The notes below the pieces were generated by a model. The model did no database searches. It was not told the DNA's origin and was given only the letters and a program-made list of their open reading frames with translations. From contig JABFRR010000011.1 in NCBI GenBank assembly GCA_013141065.1, forward strand, positions 62,001 through 126,000: a stretch of DNA of 64,000 bases, written 5' to 3'. The translations under genes and the position numbers were made by a program. Every line of letters starts with the position of its first letter. Positions within the stretch are counted from its first letter, which is position 1. Shown in pieces: positions 54,100 to 63,327 of this stretch. The stretch is from Bacteriovoracaceae bacterium. Lineage in GTDB: Bacteria > Bdellovibrionota > Bacteriovoracia > Bacteriovoracales > Bacteriovoracaceae.

Positions 54100-56232
54100 A
54101 TGATAACTTTAATGTTTAATTTTTCCAAGTCAAAGAGTATAAATAACCGCATGATTAAAAGACTTATTAACTCTCCAAAGCTCAAATTCTTATATACACT
54201 CTTGCTCTTCCAAGTGGTGCTCTTTGCTGTCTATAGATTATTCTTTCTTTGGTATTTTAATGACAATGTTCTTGAAGGGACTTATTACCAAATAGCTCAA
54301 AATTTATTTCTAGGCACTCGATTTGATCTTCGCCTGAGTTTAATACTTTTAATTCCAGCAATAATGATAATTAACTTTCCTCTTAATCCGGCATTTAAAG
54401 TAAGGTTTGTTAATTTTACCTACACTTTATTGTTTGGACTTATCACTTTTCTTTATATTATAGATATCGGATATTTTTCATATTTAAATTCAAGATTAAA
54501 TGCAACGGTTCTTCATTTTTTAAATGATTCAACAATTTCAGCGCGAATGATTTTAGAGTCCTATCCTTGGGTAAAATTAATTATTCTCACTCTTTTTTTA
54601 GGTGCTTTAATCCATCTATCCCTGAGAAACTTTATATCTAAAAAATTATTTAGAAGTATTGATTTTAATTATAATAAATCAAATCTTGCAGGCTCCTTTT
54701 TCTTTCTTCTCTTTTTTATTTTTGGAATTTACGGAAGTCCTACCATGTATCCCTTGCGTTGGTCGCAGGCTTTTTCTACCCCCGACATTTTTGCTTCAAA
54801 TCTATCTCTCAATCCCGTATTGTATGTCTTTGATACATATTCTTTTCGCAATAAAGATTTTGATGAAAAGCGTGTCGCTGATAATTACGATCTCATTGCT
54901 AATTATCTCAAAGTTAATAATCCCAACTTAGGCCAATTGAATTTTATGCGCCATTATTCGGGAGATAAATTAAAAAACAGTCCTCGGCCTAATATCGTGC
55001 TCATTGTAATGGAATCTCTCGCTTGGTATAAAACAGGACTTGGGGGCTCAGAGCTCAATCCGACTCCGCACCTAGATGCAATCGCTCAAGAGTCTCTGCT
55101 ATTTAGCCAATTTTATACTCCGACAGTTGCCACTGCACGATCAATCTTTTCAATTGTAACAGGCCTTCCAGATGTTTCAAAGGTTAAAACAAGTTCCAGA
55201 AATCCCTTTATTGTTAATCAGCATACAATAATGGGTCAGTTTGAAGAGTATCAGAAATATTATTTTCTCGGCGGCAGTGCGAATTGGGGAAACATACGCG
55301 GAGTATTTAGCTACAATGTGCCAAGTTTAAAAATTTTTGAGGAAGGATCATACAAGTCTCCTCGAATGGATGTGTGGGGTATAAGCGATCTCGATTTATT
55401 TAAAGAATCTGCTGAAATCATAAATCAAGATTACAAAAAGCAAAAAAAACCTTTTTTTGCTTTCATTCAAACTTCTGGTTTTCACCGTCCTTACACAATT
55501 GCTCCTAATAGTGACAATTTCGTTAAACTAGAGCCCAAAGATATTTCACCAACAAAAATTAAAGCATTTGGTTTTGAATCTTTTGAAGAACTAAATTCGA
55601 TGAGACTTCAAGACTTTGCACTTGGAAAATTTATTAAACTCGCTAAAAATCAAACTTGGTACAATAATACTATTTTTGTAATAATTGGCGATCACGCACT
55701 TCCCCACAATAATGCTCAGAATGTACCCGAATGGAAAAAAAGCCTCTTAAACAATTATCACGTTCCACTGCTTATTCATTTTCCTAAATTTATAAAACCA
55801 AACAGAGAAAATAAAATTGCTTCTTCACTTGATGTAATGCCTACACTCGCAGGTTTAGCCGGAATTTCTTATTCAACTAGAAGTCTCGGCAGAGATTTAT
55901 TCAACCCTGAATTTGACAATTACAGAGCCGCTTTTTCTTATAATTGGTATTCACCTTTTCATTTTAGTTTAATAGATGATGAGTTTTATTTTGAATATAA
56001 TCCTGCCAGCAAAATTGGAAAATTAAATAAATACAAAGAAAGTGATAAAGACATTGATGTTAAAAATCTGTACCCTGAAAAATATCTTGAGATGGAGAAA
56101 CTAACAAAAGGTCTGTATGAATCATCACGCTATCTTCTCCATAATAATCAGCGCATAAAAAATTCAATCGAATTAAAAATTCCATCACTCACCAAGAAAA
56201 ATGAAGTCAAAAAAGTTCAAGGTCTTTTGTAA
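54100..56232 (+). CDS. LTA-synthase-like sulfatase-family membrane phosphotransferase
   Basis: Protein of 710 aa: five N-terminal membrane helices (about 30-230) and a periplasmic sulfatase-fold domain. Metal and catalytic residues: E in NIVLIVMESL, the nucleophile Thr in PTVATARSIFS, FIGDHALP-like VIIGDHALP, and HVPLLIHFP. LtaS-type enzymes use phosphatidylglycerol to add glycerol-phosphate; Gram-negative relatives modify LPS, osmoregulated glucans or other envelope glycans. Two ATG codons at 54100 and 54112 are possible starts and neither has a strong ribosome site. Transcribed away from the membrane-protein operon at 54040. Confidence 0.85.
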   Translation: MITLMFNFSKSKSINNRMIKRLINSPKLKFLYTLLLFQVVLFAVYRLFFLWYFNDNVLEGTYYQIAQNLFLGTRFDLRLSLILLIPAIMIINFPLNPAFKVRFVNFTYTLLFGLITFLYIIDIGYFSYLNSRLNATVLHFLNDSTISARMILESYPWVKLIILTLFLGALIHLSLRNFISKKLFRSIDFNYNKSNLAGSFFFLLFFIFGIYGSPTMYPLRWSQAFSTPDIFASNLSLNPVLYVFDTYSFRNKDFDEKRVADNYDLIANYLKVNNPNLGQLNFMRHYSGDKLKNSPRPNIVLIVMESLAWYKTGLGGSELNPTPHLDAIAQESLLFSQFYTPTVATARSIFSIVTGLPDVSKVKTSSRNPFIVNQHTIMGQFEEYQKYYFLGGSANWGNIRGVFSYNVPSLKIFEEGSYKSPRMDVWGISDLDLFKESAEIINQDYKKQKKPFFAFIQTSGFHRPYTIAPNSDNFVKLEPKDISPTKIKAFGFESFEELNSMRLQDFALGKFIKLAKNQTWYNNTIFVIIGDHALPHNNAQNVPEWKKSLLNNYHVPLLIHFPKFIKPNRENKIASSLDVMPTLAGLAGISYSTRSLGRDLFNPEFDNYRAAFSYNWYSPFHFSLIDDEFYFEYNPASKIGKLNKYKESDKDIDVKNLYPEKYLEMEKLTKGLYESSRYLLHNNQRIKNSIELKIPSLTKKNEVKKVQGLL

Positions 56233-56242
56233 TAGATAAAAA

Positions 56243-56965
56243 TTATTCTATTAAATAATCAACTGAAACATCTGCACTGACCTTAACTTCTCCACTCATT
56301 AATTGTGTTCCTAGTGCAAGTGATTTGCCTTGTGCCCTTGAATTCATATCCATCATTGCTTCTGCATACATCGGCTGAATGACTTGAGCACCTCTTGGAA
56401 CTAAGCGATAGACTCCTTTAAGCTTTACACTTGCCGCACTTGCTAATACTGCTGCTTGTGCTTCGGCGGCGCGTACAGCTTGTCCGAGGAGAGATTTTTC
56501 TTCTTCCAATCTTTTATCCAGATCAAACTGAAGAGTATTAACATTTACACCAGAGAGGTCTTTTTTGGGGCCAACGCTGAGTTCATCTAAAAAAGGGCCC
56601 GCATTTTCTATACTTCTTAGTGTAATGCTCAAACTTTGTTGGCAATTGTATCCCTGAATACTATTTAGATTAGTTTTCGGATTATAGACATAGTCGGGAT
56701 TAAGTTCATAAGACAGTGTTTTAATATCTTCTTTTTTTATCTTAAAGTTTGAAAGAGCATTTTTTAAACTTTCAAATCGCAATTGATTATTTTTCTGTGC
56801 TTCTTTGGCAGTAAAGCCTTTAGACCAAACGATAAGGTTAATGCGTACAATGTCTGGTTGAAATGTTTTTTCTGCTGAGCCAGTGACTGAAATAGTCCTT
56901 ATAACTTCTGCATTTGCACTTAAATTCATTAAAGAAAAGCAAAAAATTAGAAAAATATTTCGCAT
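56243..56965 (-). CDS. SIMPL-domain (DUF541) periplasmic protein
   Basis: Protein of 240 aa with AAGGAG upstream and a signal peptide (to ANA). The SIMPL/DUF541 pattern is clear: VTGSAEKTFQPDIVRINLIV, LSYELNPDYVY, and the C-terminal EVKVSADVSVDYLI. Family members form ring-like oligomers in the periplasm and have been linked to oxidative stress protection; the molecular role is not settled. Overlap-free, convergent with the sulfatase gene. Confidence 0.85.
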   Translation of the reverse strand: MRNIFLIFCFSLMNLSANAEVIRTISVTGSAEKTFQPDIVRINLIVWSKGFTAKEAQKNNQLRFESLKNALSNFKIKKEDIKTLSYELNPDYVYNPKTNLNSIQGYNCQQSLSITLRSIENAGPFLDELSVGPKKDLSGVNVNTLQFDLDKRLEEEKSLLGQAVRAAEAQAAVLASAASVKLKGVYRLVPRGAQVIQPMYAEAMMDMNSRAQGKSLALGTQLMSGEVKVSADVSVDYLIE

Positions 56966-57036
56966 TAAATTCTCCTTGTGATAGTCTCAAACCTTAAAAA
57001 TTCTACCTAAAAAATACTAAATTGGAAGTTAACTTT

Positions 57037-58134
57037 ATGACTAAAAAAGTAAGCGCTAGAAAAGACATTAAACCAACCGTTAAAACTCAGATTGATCCCA
57101 ATGGAAAAGCTTCAAGTCAAGATGGAATCTATGGGCTTCCTTTTCATGAAAGTGAGGCAAAGGTTGTTTATATCCCAGTTCCTTGGGATGTTACAACTTC
57201 ATATCAGGCCGGCACATCAAAAGGCCCAGGAGCAATTTTAAAAGCTTCTGAACAAATTGATTTTTTTGACCTGGATTACATCAATGCTTATGAAGCAGGT
57301 CTTTACATGAAAAAAGAAAGTTCAAAAATTAAAAAACTCAACAAAGAAGGAAGACTGCTCGCTAAAAAAATTATTGACGCTGATGATGATTCCATGAAAA
57401 AAAATAAATCACTTCAGCTTAATTTAAAGAAAGTTAATGCCATTTGTGAGAATCTTAATCTCGAAGTTTATAATGAAACAAAAGCATGTCTCAAAAAAGG
57501 TCAAATACCAATCATCGTTGGAGGTGATCACGCAACACCTTTTGGTGCGATAAAGGCTTATGCAGAAACATTTAAAGACTTTGGTGTGCTTCATTTTGAT
57601 GCTCACTCAGATACAAGAATCGCGTACATGGGATTTGAAAATTCCCATGCGTCTATTATGCATAACGTGATGGAAAAAATTCCTGGTGTTTCTAAATTAG
57701 TACAAGTTGGAATTCGTGATTTCTGTGAACAAGAATTTAATTACACTGAGGCACATCCTAAAATTAAAGTATACTTCGATCAACACCTCCATAAGCGGAA
57801 ATTATCTGGTGAATCTTTTGAAAAAATAGCACGTGAAATAATCAGTCATCTTCCTAAAAATGTTTATATCTCATTTGATATTGATGGATTGGATCCAAGG
57901 TTTTGTCCCCATACTGGAACCCCAGTTCCAGGTGGATTAGACTATCCTGAAGTCGTATTTATCATTAATGAATTGGTAAAATCTAAAAGAACTCTGGTTG
58001 GTTTTGATTTGGTCGAGGTAGCCCCATCTCCAAAAGATAAATCTGATGAGTGGGACGCCAACGTTGGTATGCGCTTATTATACAAAATGACCTCTGCAGC
58101 TTTAAGTAGTCAAGGTCTCATTCAAAACAGATAA
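57037..58134 (+). CDS. Agmatinase/arginase-family ureohydrolase
   Basis: The ATG at 57037 follows GGAAG at eight bases. The 365-aa protein has the binuclear manganese motifs of the ureohydrolases: GGDHATPFG, FDAHSDTR, SFDIDGLDPRFCP and PVPGGLDYPE. It hydrolyses a guanidino substrate to urea; agmatine is most likely because of the SFDIDGLDP-CPHTGTPVPGG region, but arginine or guanidinobutyrate cannot be excluded. An inserted helical segment (about 85-140, Lys-rich) is unusual for agmatinases. Followed by a terminator. Confidence 0.88.
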   Translation: MTKKVSARKDIKPTVKTQIDPNGKASSQDGIYGLPFHESEAKVVYIPVPWDVTTSYQAGTSKGPGAILKASEQIDFFDLDYINAYEAGLYMKKESSKIKKLNKEGRLLAKKIIDADDDSMKKNKSLQLNLKKVNAICENLNLEVYNETKACLKKGQIPIIVGGDHATPFGAIKAYAETFKDFGVLHFDAHSDTRIAYMGFENSHASIMHNVMEKIPGVSKLVQVGIRDFCEQEFNYTEAHPKIKVYFDQHLHKRKLSGESFEKIAREIISHLPKNVYISFDIDGLDPRFCPHTGTPVPGGLDYPEVVFIINELVKSKRTLVGFDLVEVAPSPKDKSDEWDANVGMRLLYKMTSAALSSQGLIQNR

Positions 58135-58152
58135 ACAAAAGACAATAAAAAA

Positions 58153-58178
58153 GGGCGCTCATTCGAGTGCCCTTTTTT
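58153..58178 (+). terminator. Rho-independent terminator after the ureohydrolase gene
   Basis: Stem GGGCGCTC / GAGTGCCC (one G-T pair) with a 4-base loop, followed by six T. Confidence 0.85.
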
Positions 58179-58202
58179 GATCCATCTAAAATTTAAGTGA
58201 CT

Positions 58203-58451
58203 TCATAATTTGTGACGGGAGCAGGCACGCACGAATTTAAGTCCAGGTGGACCATCTGAGGCGTAAGCTCCAATACTTGCAATCACAAACGCAAAAGCCA
58301 CGGCATATTCACCAGTCTTTAAAAATAAAGACTCTCTGATGAAATCTCCAGAGACAACATCTAGCAAGGCAAACACTGTTACCATTGCCAGACAAGCACT
58401 CCAAAAAGAGTACTCGTTCTGTGATCCGTTGTTATCTTTTGTCATATGCAT
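58203..58451 (-). CDS. Small two-helix membrane protein
   Basis: Protein of 82 aa starting at the ATG at 58451 (GGGGAG eight bases upstream). Two hydrophobic segments (about 16-34 and 49-66) with a short charged tail (RACSRHKL). No family recognised. The adjacent stretch 58452-58645 contains no gene that I can see. Confidence 0.6.
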   Translation of the reverse strand: MHMTKDNNGSQNEYSFWSACLAMVTVFALLDVVSGDFIRESLFLKTGEYAVAFAFVIASIGAYASDGPPGLKFVRACSRHKL

Positions 58452-58645
58452 AGACTAAACTCCCCTATCGCAATTCCTCCGGATGGTTTATTTGGAAGAA
58501 GCGATATCAGCAGTATAATTGATTCCACCTTACTCGCTAAATTTCATTTTTTCTAATAAGTTATCATGGCCTTAGAATGCATTGGTCCTATAACTTTACC
58601 AAGCAAAGCGCCAACTTATTGAGCAAGAGGCCATTGGACAAGTGA

Positions 58646-59380
58646 CTATTTTATGTAGTGTTTGTAGATTTCCTTGATTCGTCCTTTTTTAACTAGTTCT
58701 TTTAAACCTAAATTGTAGTCATCTCTTAACTGAGAATCACTAAAAACAAGTTGATAATGAGAAGGGTTAGCTTTTGTAAAAGGATGAAAATCAACCGGAA
58801 GATTTTTAAAACGTGGATTTGATTTAGATTGACCAGCATAATACTTGTAAATATTAATATCACTCAACACTACGTCAACTCTCTCAAAATTTAATAAAAG
58901 AGCTTGAGTCGATTGATCATTTTTCTCTGAATAAAGATTCGTTTTTCCAATTTCACTGAGCCACTCAGGGTAGCGCTTAAGTGCTCCAACAAATGAATTA
59001 ACCTGCAAGCCTTTCAAGTCTTCTGGTTTTTTGATTTTAATATTTTTTTGCTTGAGTGTTATAAAATAGTTGTCGTATAAAACCGGTGCTTCACCATAAA
59101 AACCACCAAAAATATTTAAATTCTCACCGACATCCATCATGACGACATCAACTATTTTATTTTTAAAAGAGATTGCAATTCTTCCCATTGGTAAATAAAT
59201 TGGAATTAATTTATGTCCGCGATAGGCAAGTGCCTCTGAGACAATTTCGACTTCAATACCAGAATTAGTCTCAGGAATAACAAAAGGTGGGAGTTTTTCA
59301 CCAAAACCCACTCTTACTTCTTTTGCGTTTAAAAGACTGGTGGTAAAAACAAACAAGAAAAAAATAAATTTTATTGTCAT
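58646..59380 (-). CDS. Family 3 extracellular solute-binding-like protein
   Basis: Protein of 244 aa with a signal peptide (to LNA). Typical family 3 periplasmic binding fold: VRVGFGEKLPPFVIPETNSGIEVEIVSEAL, KPEDLKGLQVNSFVGA, and VDVVLSDINIYKYY. Members bind amino acids or act as sensors. No ABC permease is adjacent, so it may be an orphan binding protein feeding a shared transporter or a receptor. Resembles the partial gene at the right edge of the window. Confidence 0.82.
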   Translation of the reverse strand: MTIKFIFFLFVFTTSLLNAKEVRVGFGEKLPPFVIPETNSGIEVEIVSEALAYRGHKLIPIYLPMGRIAISFKNKIVDVVMMDVGENLNIFGGFYGEAPVLYDNYFITLKQKNIKIKKPEDLKGLQVNSFVGALKRYPEWLSEIGKTNLYSEKNDQSTQALLLNFERVDVVLSDINIYKYYAGQSKSNPRFKNLPVDFHPFTKANPSHYQLVFSDSQLRDDYNLGLKELVKKGRIKEIYKHYIK

Positions 59381-59491
59381 ACAATTAAACTATTTACCCA
59401 TGGTGAAAATATGTCAAAATACGCCTAGAGAAAATTTATCTTACAGCAATTTCCACAATTAGTACTCGAATAAGGGATGATTTAAATTATT

Positions 59492-60409
59492 ATGAAAAAA
59501 TTATTAATATCTTTAGCTTTTCTAATGGTTTTAGGATCATGTTCTTCTCTGAAAAAAATAAATAATGATCAAAAAAAACTCAATCAAGTATTTATAAATG
59601 ATTCTCACTGGAATGATTTAACAAAAGTGTTGATTCAAAATAAAGACCAAAACCTAGACAAAAATTTATCTATACACCACCCGAACCTTCTGTCCCAAAT
59701 CAATCAAGACTCAAAGGACCCATACTTACTCATGTTTTGGGGGAAAAGTTACAATATTGACGCAAGTAATAATAAAATAATCGTTGATGAAGGGCTCTTA
59801 AAAGAACTTCATCAAAAATTTAATATTTTTACAACAAATACCCAGGCCCATGCAGGAATCATCCATACCTATGGTTATCTTTTTAGCCTCTTGGATACAC
59901 CATATGGATTTAAGCGAAAGCGCTGGATTGATCAATCCTTAAATTCAGCTTTTTCATTCGAAAAATTAAGTCTTTCTCCTGATGCAATTGAGGGTGGACT
60001 TCTATCTAATCTCACCTATTTTATCGGAATGATTACTTTAAAAAATAAAACTAACTTACAACTCTTAAAAAATGTTTCACAAGAAGTTCAACATTTTAAC
60101 TACGATGGATTAAAAAAATATCGGCTTGAAGAGAAGAGTAAAGACGTAATTATAAAAACAACTTTTGTTTCATTTCCCAAAAATATGGCCCAAGAGGATA
60201 ACAGCTATCTTTTAATCTACACAATTTTTGACCTCACGCTTGATAAAGAATATCTCATCACTGCTTTTCCTATAAATCAAAAAACTTTTTTAAATGCCCA
60301 AGACAAAAAGTATCTTGGAAAAAATAAGAATATTTCATTGAGATATAATGCAGCTTTAGATCATTTTGTTCAAGGGACTTTAGGCTCCAGGACTTTTTTC
60401 AACAATTAA
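59492..60409 (+). CDS. Lipoprotein of unknown function (TRAP T-component-like)
   Basis: Protein of 305 aa with lipobox (VLGSCSS). The middle part (LLMFWGKSYNI, THTYGYLFSLLDTPYG) is helical and may be repeat-like. A loose resemblance to TatT-type TRAP-associated lipoproteins is possible but not certain. Its 3' end overlaps the convergent MscS gene by 30 bp. Confidence 0.55.
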   Translation: MKKLLISLAFLMVLGSCSSLKKINNDQKKLNQVFINDSHWNDLTKVLIQNKDQNLDKNLSIHHPNLLSQINQDSKDPYLLMFWGKSYNIDASNNKIIVDEGLLKELHQKFNIFTTNTQAHAGIIHTYGYLFSLLDTPYGFKRKRWIDQSLNSAFSFEKLSLSPDAIEGGLLSNLTYFIGMITLKNKTNLQLLKNVSQEVQHFNYDGLKKYRLEEKSKDVIIKTTFVSFPKNMAQEDNSYLLIYTIFDLTLDKEYLITAFPINQKTFLNAQDKKYLGKNKNISLRYNAALDHFVQGTLGSRTFFNN

Positions 60410-62080
60410 AGGTTGCAACTGCAAAGGAGAACTAAAGTTTATATTGATCTCTTTTGCTGTTTGTAAAATTGCTAAAATAAATTTATGCCGCTCTGAGAGT
60501 TCGACTGTTCCAATCGTTGTCTTAAAATATACATTCACCAAAATATTAATTGCTTTATCAGTCATGTCAAAAATGTAAACTTGAGCTGTTGCTGGATCAA
60601 TGACTTGATGTATTTGGCATAAATACCTCAAGCGTTCACAATAATCTTCTAAAACTTCTGTTGGAGTTTCATAATCAATTTGCAAGAGAACTCTAAATCT
60701 TCGAGATTCCCTCATGCCATAATTATCGATGGCCATATTGGCGAGAACATTATTGGGCAAAGTCACCACCGACTGGTGAGGTGTTCTTATTCTGGTACTT
60801 CTAAAGCCGACTTCTTCAACCGTTCCTTCCAATCCTTTATCTAGTAAGACATAGTCCCCAATCAGAAATGGACGATCGATAATCAATGTTACCGAACCAA
60901 AGAGATTTGAAATTGTGTCTTTAGCCGCTAAAGCTACTGCCACCCCCCCAATTCCAAGACCAGCAAGAATGCTTCCAATATCAAAAGTTAAACTATGAGC
61001 GACTAAAATTGTTCCAAAAGAGACAACTAAAACTTTTGAAGTTTTTGACAAAATTGGAATGAGAACATCATCAAATTTATTGGCAGTGTCTTTGGCAATT
61101 TTTGCAAAGTGCATGCTGATAAGATCAACGATCTTAAGTGATGACCAGACTGAAGAGATAGCTATCAATATATAAAAGACTCTGACTAAAAATTCATAGC
61201 TAGTGAGATCTATTTCAATAACTCTTATTCCGGCCATACACATAAGAGAAAAAGCCAGTAGGCCAAAAGGCAAAGTGGATTTGTAATGATCTTTTTCCTT
61301 AAACATTAAAGATTCTTTTTTGACTAAATCATGTATATAAATTGTCGCAAGAAACCGCGAAAGACTAAGTGCGATTAAGGCCAAAATAAAAATAAATAAA
61401 AATCCTAACCATTGAGCTTTTGAAAAAAAGAAAACTGTCTCTGACATCCAAATTGGCAAAGAGGCTTTGATTTTTGTTTTCCAATTACTGTACTCTAATA
61501 CCCCACTAACAACAGGTAAGTGAGAAACTGTGGAGTATATATGTCCTAAGGACTGGACAGTTTCTGCAGAAAATCTCCAAGCTCCATCGGCATTTTTCTC
61601 AATAGCAATTTCGGCATCTATACTGGAGTCATTTTTTGAAATTGCTTGTTTTCGAAAATACCATTTCGGGCCATTGGGATTATTCGGTATACTCTCAAGG
61701 TCAATTTTTGCTATACGATCTAGGGTGTTTATTAATCGCTCAGCCGCTTGTCGACCTACTCGTTGCCTAAAATTTTCTTCGATCTGTGTTAAGTTAAATG
61801 TCCTTGCTGCCTGATCAAAATAAAGCTGTGCTCGTCCTGTTCCTTTTTTAACTTCATCCATGGCAACCAAAAAAGTACTCATCGTCTCTCTTGGACTTTT
61901 AAGCTTCTCCAGTTCTTCGTATCTTAAATACGCGACTGAAGAATCCATTTCAATCTCTAAATCTTTGTTTGATGAGGAACTATTTTTTTCATTTACGATA
62001 GTCTCTTTTAAGACTGCTCCTGGTATTTGAGCAAATAATGTCGGCTGTGTTAAATAGAAAAATATTAATAAAAATTTCAT
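60380..62080 (-). CDS. MscS-family mechanosensitive ion channel
   Basis: The ATG at 62080 with AAGGA six bases upstream and a following signal peptide was chosen. The 566-aa protein has a periplasmic N-terminal domain (about 20-210), several membrane helices and the MscS core: pore-lining GSILAGLGIGGVAVALAAKDTISNLFGS and the beta domain FLIGDYVLLDKGLEGTVEEVGFRSTRIRT followed by LPNNVLAN. It releases solutes on hypoosmotic shock. The long periplasmic domain places it with the larger YbdG/MscK-like relatives rather than E. coli MscS (286 aa). Confidence 0.92.
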   Translation of the reverse strand: MKFLLIFFYLTQPTLFAQIPGAVLKETIVNEKNSSSSNKDLEIEMDSSVAYLRYEELEKLKSPRETMSTFLVAMDEVKKGTGRAQLYFDQAARTFNLTQIEENFRQRVGRQAAERLINTLDRIAKIDLESIPNNPNGPKWYFRKQAISKNDSSIDAEIAIEKNADGAWRFSAETVQSLGHIYSTVSHLPVVSGVLEYSNWKTKIKASLPIWMSETVFFFSKAQWLGFLFIFILALIALSLSRFLATIYIHDLVKKESLMFKEKDHYKSTLPFGLLAFSLMCMAGIRVIEIDLTSYEFLVRVFYILIAISSVWSSLKIVDLISMHFAKIAKDTANKFDDVLIPILSKTSKVLVVSFGTILVAHSLTFDIGSILAGLGIGGVAVALAAKDTISNLFGSVTLIIDRPFLIGDYVLLDKGLEGTVEEVGFRSTRIRTPHQSVVTLPNNVLANMAIDNYGMRESRRFRVLLQIDYETPTEVLEDYCERLRYLCQIHQVIDPATAQVYIFDMTDKAINILVNVYFKTTIGTVELSERHKFILAILQTAKEININFSSPLQLQPLIVEKSPGA

Positions 62081-62250
62081 GAAGATTCCTTGAAGTGTAG
62101 AGTAAAAATACATTGAAAGAAGTAAACTGGTCAAGAATTGCTGACCATGTCATCAAAAAATATTTCATACAAAGTGTTTCATCATTAGTGGGATATCCAT
62201 AACTGTATTAAAATAAAGTAACCGCAATCTGCTTCTCAAGGATGAGATGA

Positions 62251-63324
62251 ATGAAAAAAATATTTTTACTTATTTTAGTCTTACTGTCTATCCCAACACT
62301 CTTTGCCCAAGATGTTTCTGAAGGGGTCTATGTTAAAAAGACCAATGAATCTCAATTTAATTTACTCAAGTCTCGCAATGAATTCACCATCGACCATATA
62401 AGTGAACAAGGTTTTGAACTTTATGGGCCAGTTGGCACCAGTCAATTTTTAAAATTTAATAATATCGAATTTGAATTTTTAAAAAAAATTCCTGTCACCA
62501 TCGCTGCGACTTATCCTAGCCCTGAAGAAATTGAACTAGAGCTTAAATCTCTAACCTCAAAATATTCATCAATAAGTAAAATGTTTTCAATCGGAAATTC
62601 GGTTAAGAAAAGATCATTGTGGGTCATTAAAATTTCTAAAAATGTCGGTGTTAATGATCATCGACCTGAGTTTAAATATATTGCAAACATGCATGGTGAT
62701 GAAATAGTGGGAAGAGAGCTGATGGTAAGATTTATCAAAGACCTACTCTCCCAATACGGAAAGGACCAACAAATCACGAACCTTATAGATCGAGCTCAAA
62801 TATATATAATGCCTTCAATGAATCCAGACGGTGCTGCTAATAAAAACCGAGGGAATGCTAATTCCATTGATCTTAATAGAAATTTTCCAGATTTTTCTAC
62901 AAATGATAACAAAGACACAACCTTGGGTAGACAGCCAGAGACACAGGCAGTAATGAATTGGCAGACTCAAAGAAACTTTAAACTCTCGGCAAATTTTCAT
63001 GGTGGTGCAGAGGTTGTCAATTATCCTTGGGATACATCGGCAAGTAAATTTCCAGAGCAAGATTACTTAAAAGAATTAAGTCTTGAATATGCAGGCTTAA
63101 CTCCATACATTGCAATGTCTTCTACTTTTAAAAATGGAATCACAAATGGTTATGCTTGGTATGAAGTTAACGGAGGAATGCAAGATTGGAGTCTCTACTA
63201 CAAAAAAGACCTGCAATTAACTATCGAACTATCAAACCCCAAATGGCCTGAATACGATAAGATTGATTTTTACTATCAAGAAAATAAAATCGCTCTCTTG
63301 AACTTAATTCAAAGGGTGTTGTAA
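62251..63324 (+). CDS. Secreted M14-family zinc carboxypeptidase
   Basis: Protein of 357 aa with AAGGA upstream and a signal peptide (to LFA). Zinc ligands H148 and E151 in NMHGDEIVGRE and H250 in SANFHGGAEVVNYPWD; substrate-binding N-R in SIDLNRNFPD (209-210); catalytic E326 in LQLTIELSNP. The arrangement matches carboxypeptidase D/M-like M14 enzymes, which remove C-terminal Arg or Lys; a peptidoglycan peptide substrate is also possible. Convergent with the next gene. Confidence 0.92.
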   Translation: MKKIFLLILVLLSIPTLFAQDVSEGVYVKKTNESQFNLLKSRNEFTIDHISEQGFELYGPVGTSQFLKFNNIEFEFLKKIPVTIAATYPSPEEIELELKSLTSKYSSISKMFSIGNSVKKRSLWVIKISKNVGVNDHRPEFKYIANMHGDEIVGRELMVRFIKDLLSQYGKDQQITNLIDRAQIYIMPSMNPDGAANKNRGNANSIDLNRNFPDFSTNDNKDTTLGRQPETQAVMNWQTQRNFKLSANFHGGAEVVNYPWDTSASKFPEQDYLKELSLEYAGLTPYIAMSSTFKNGITNGYAWYEVNGGMQDWSLYYKKDLQLTIELSNPKWPEYDKIDFYYQENKIALLNLIQRVL

Positions 63325-63327
63325 TAA

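Noticed and set aside
58452-58645. Gap between the small membrane protein and the binding protein
   Set aside because: No frame with a ribosome site, no strong hairpin and no repeated motif found.
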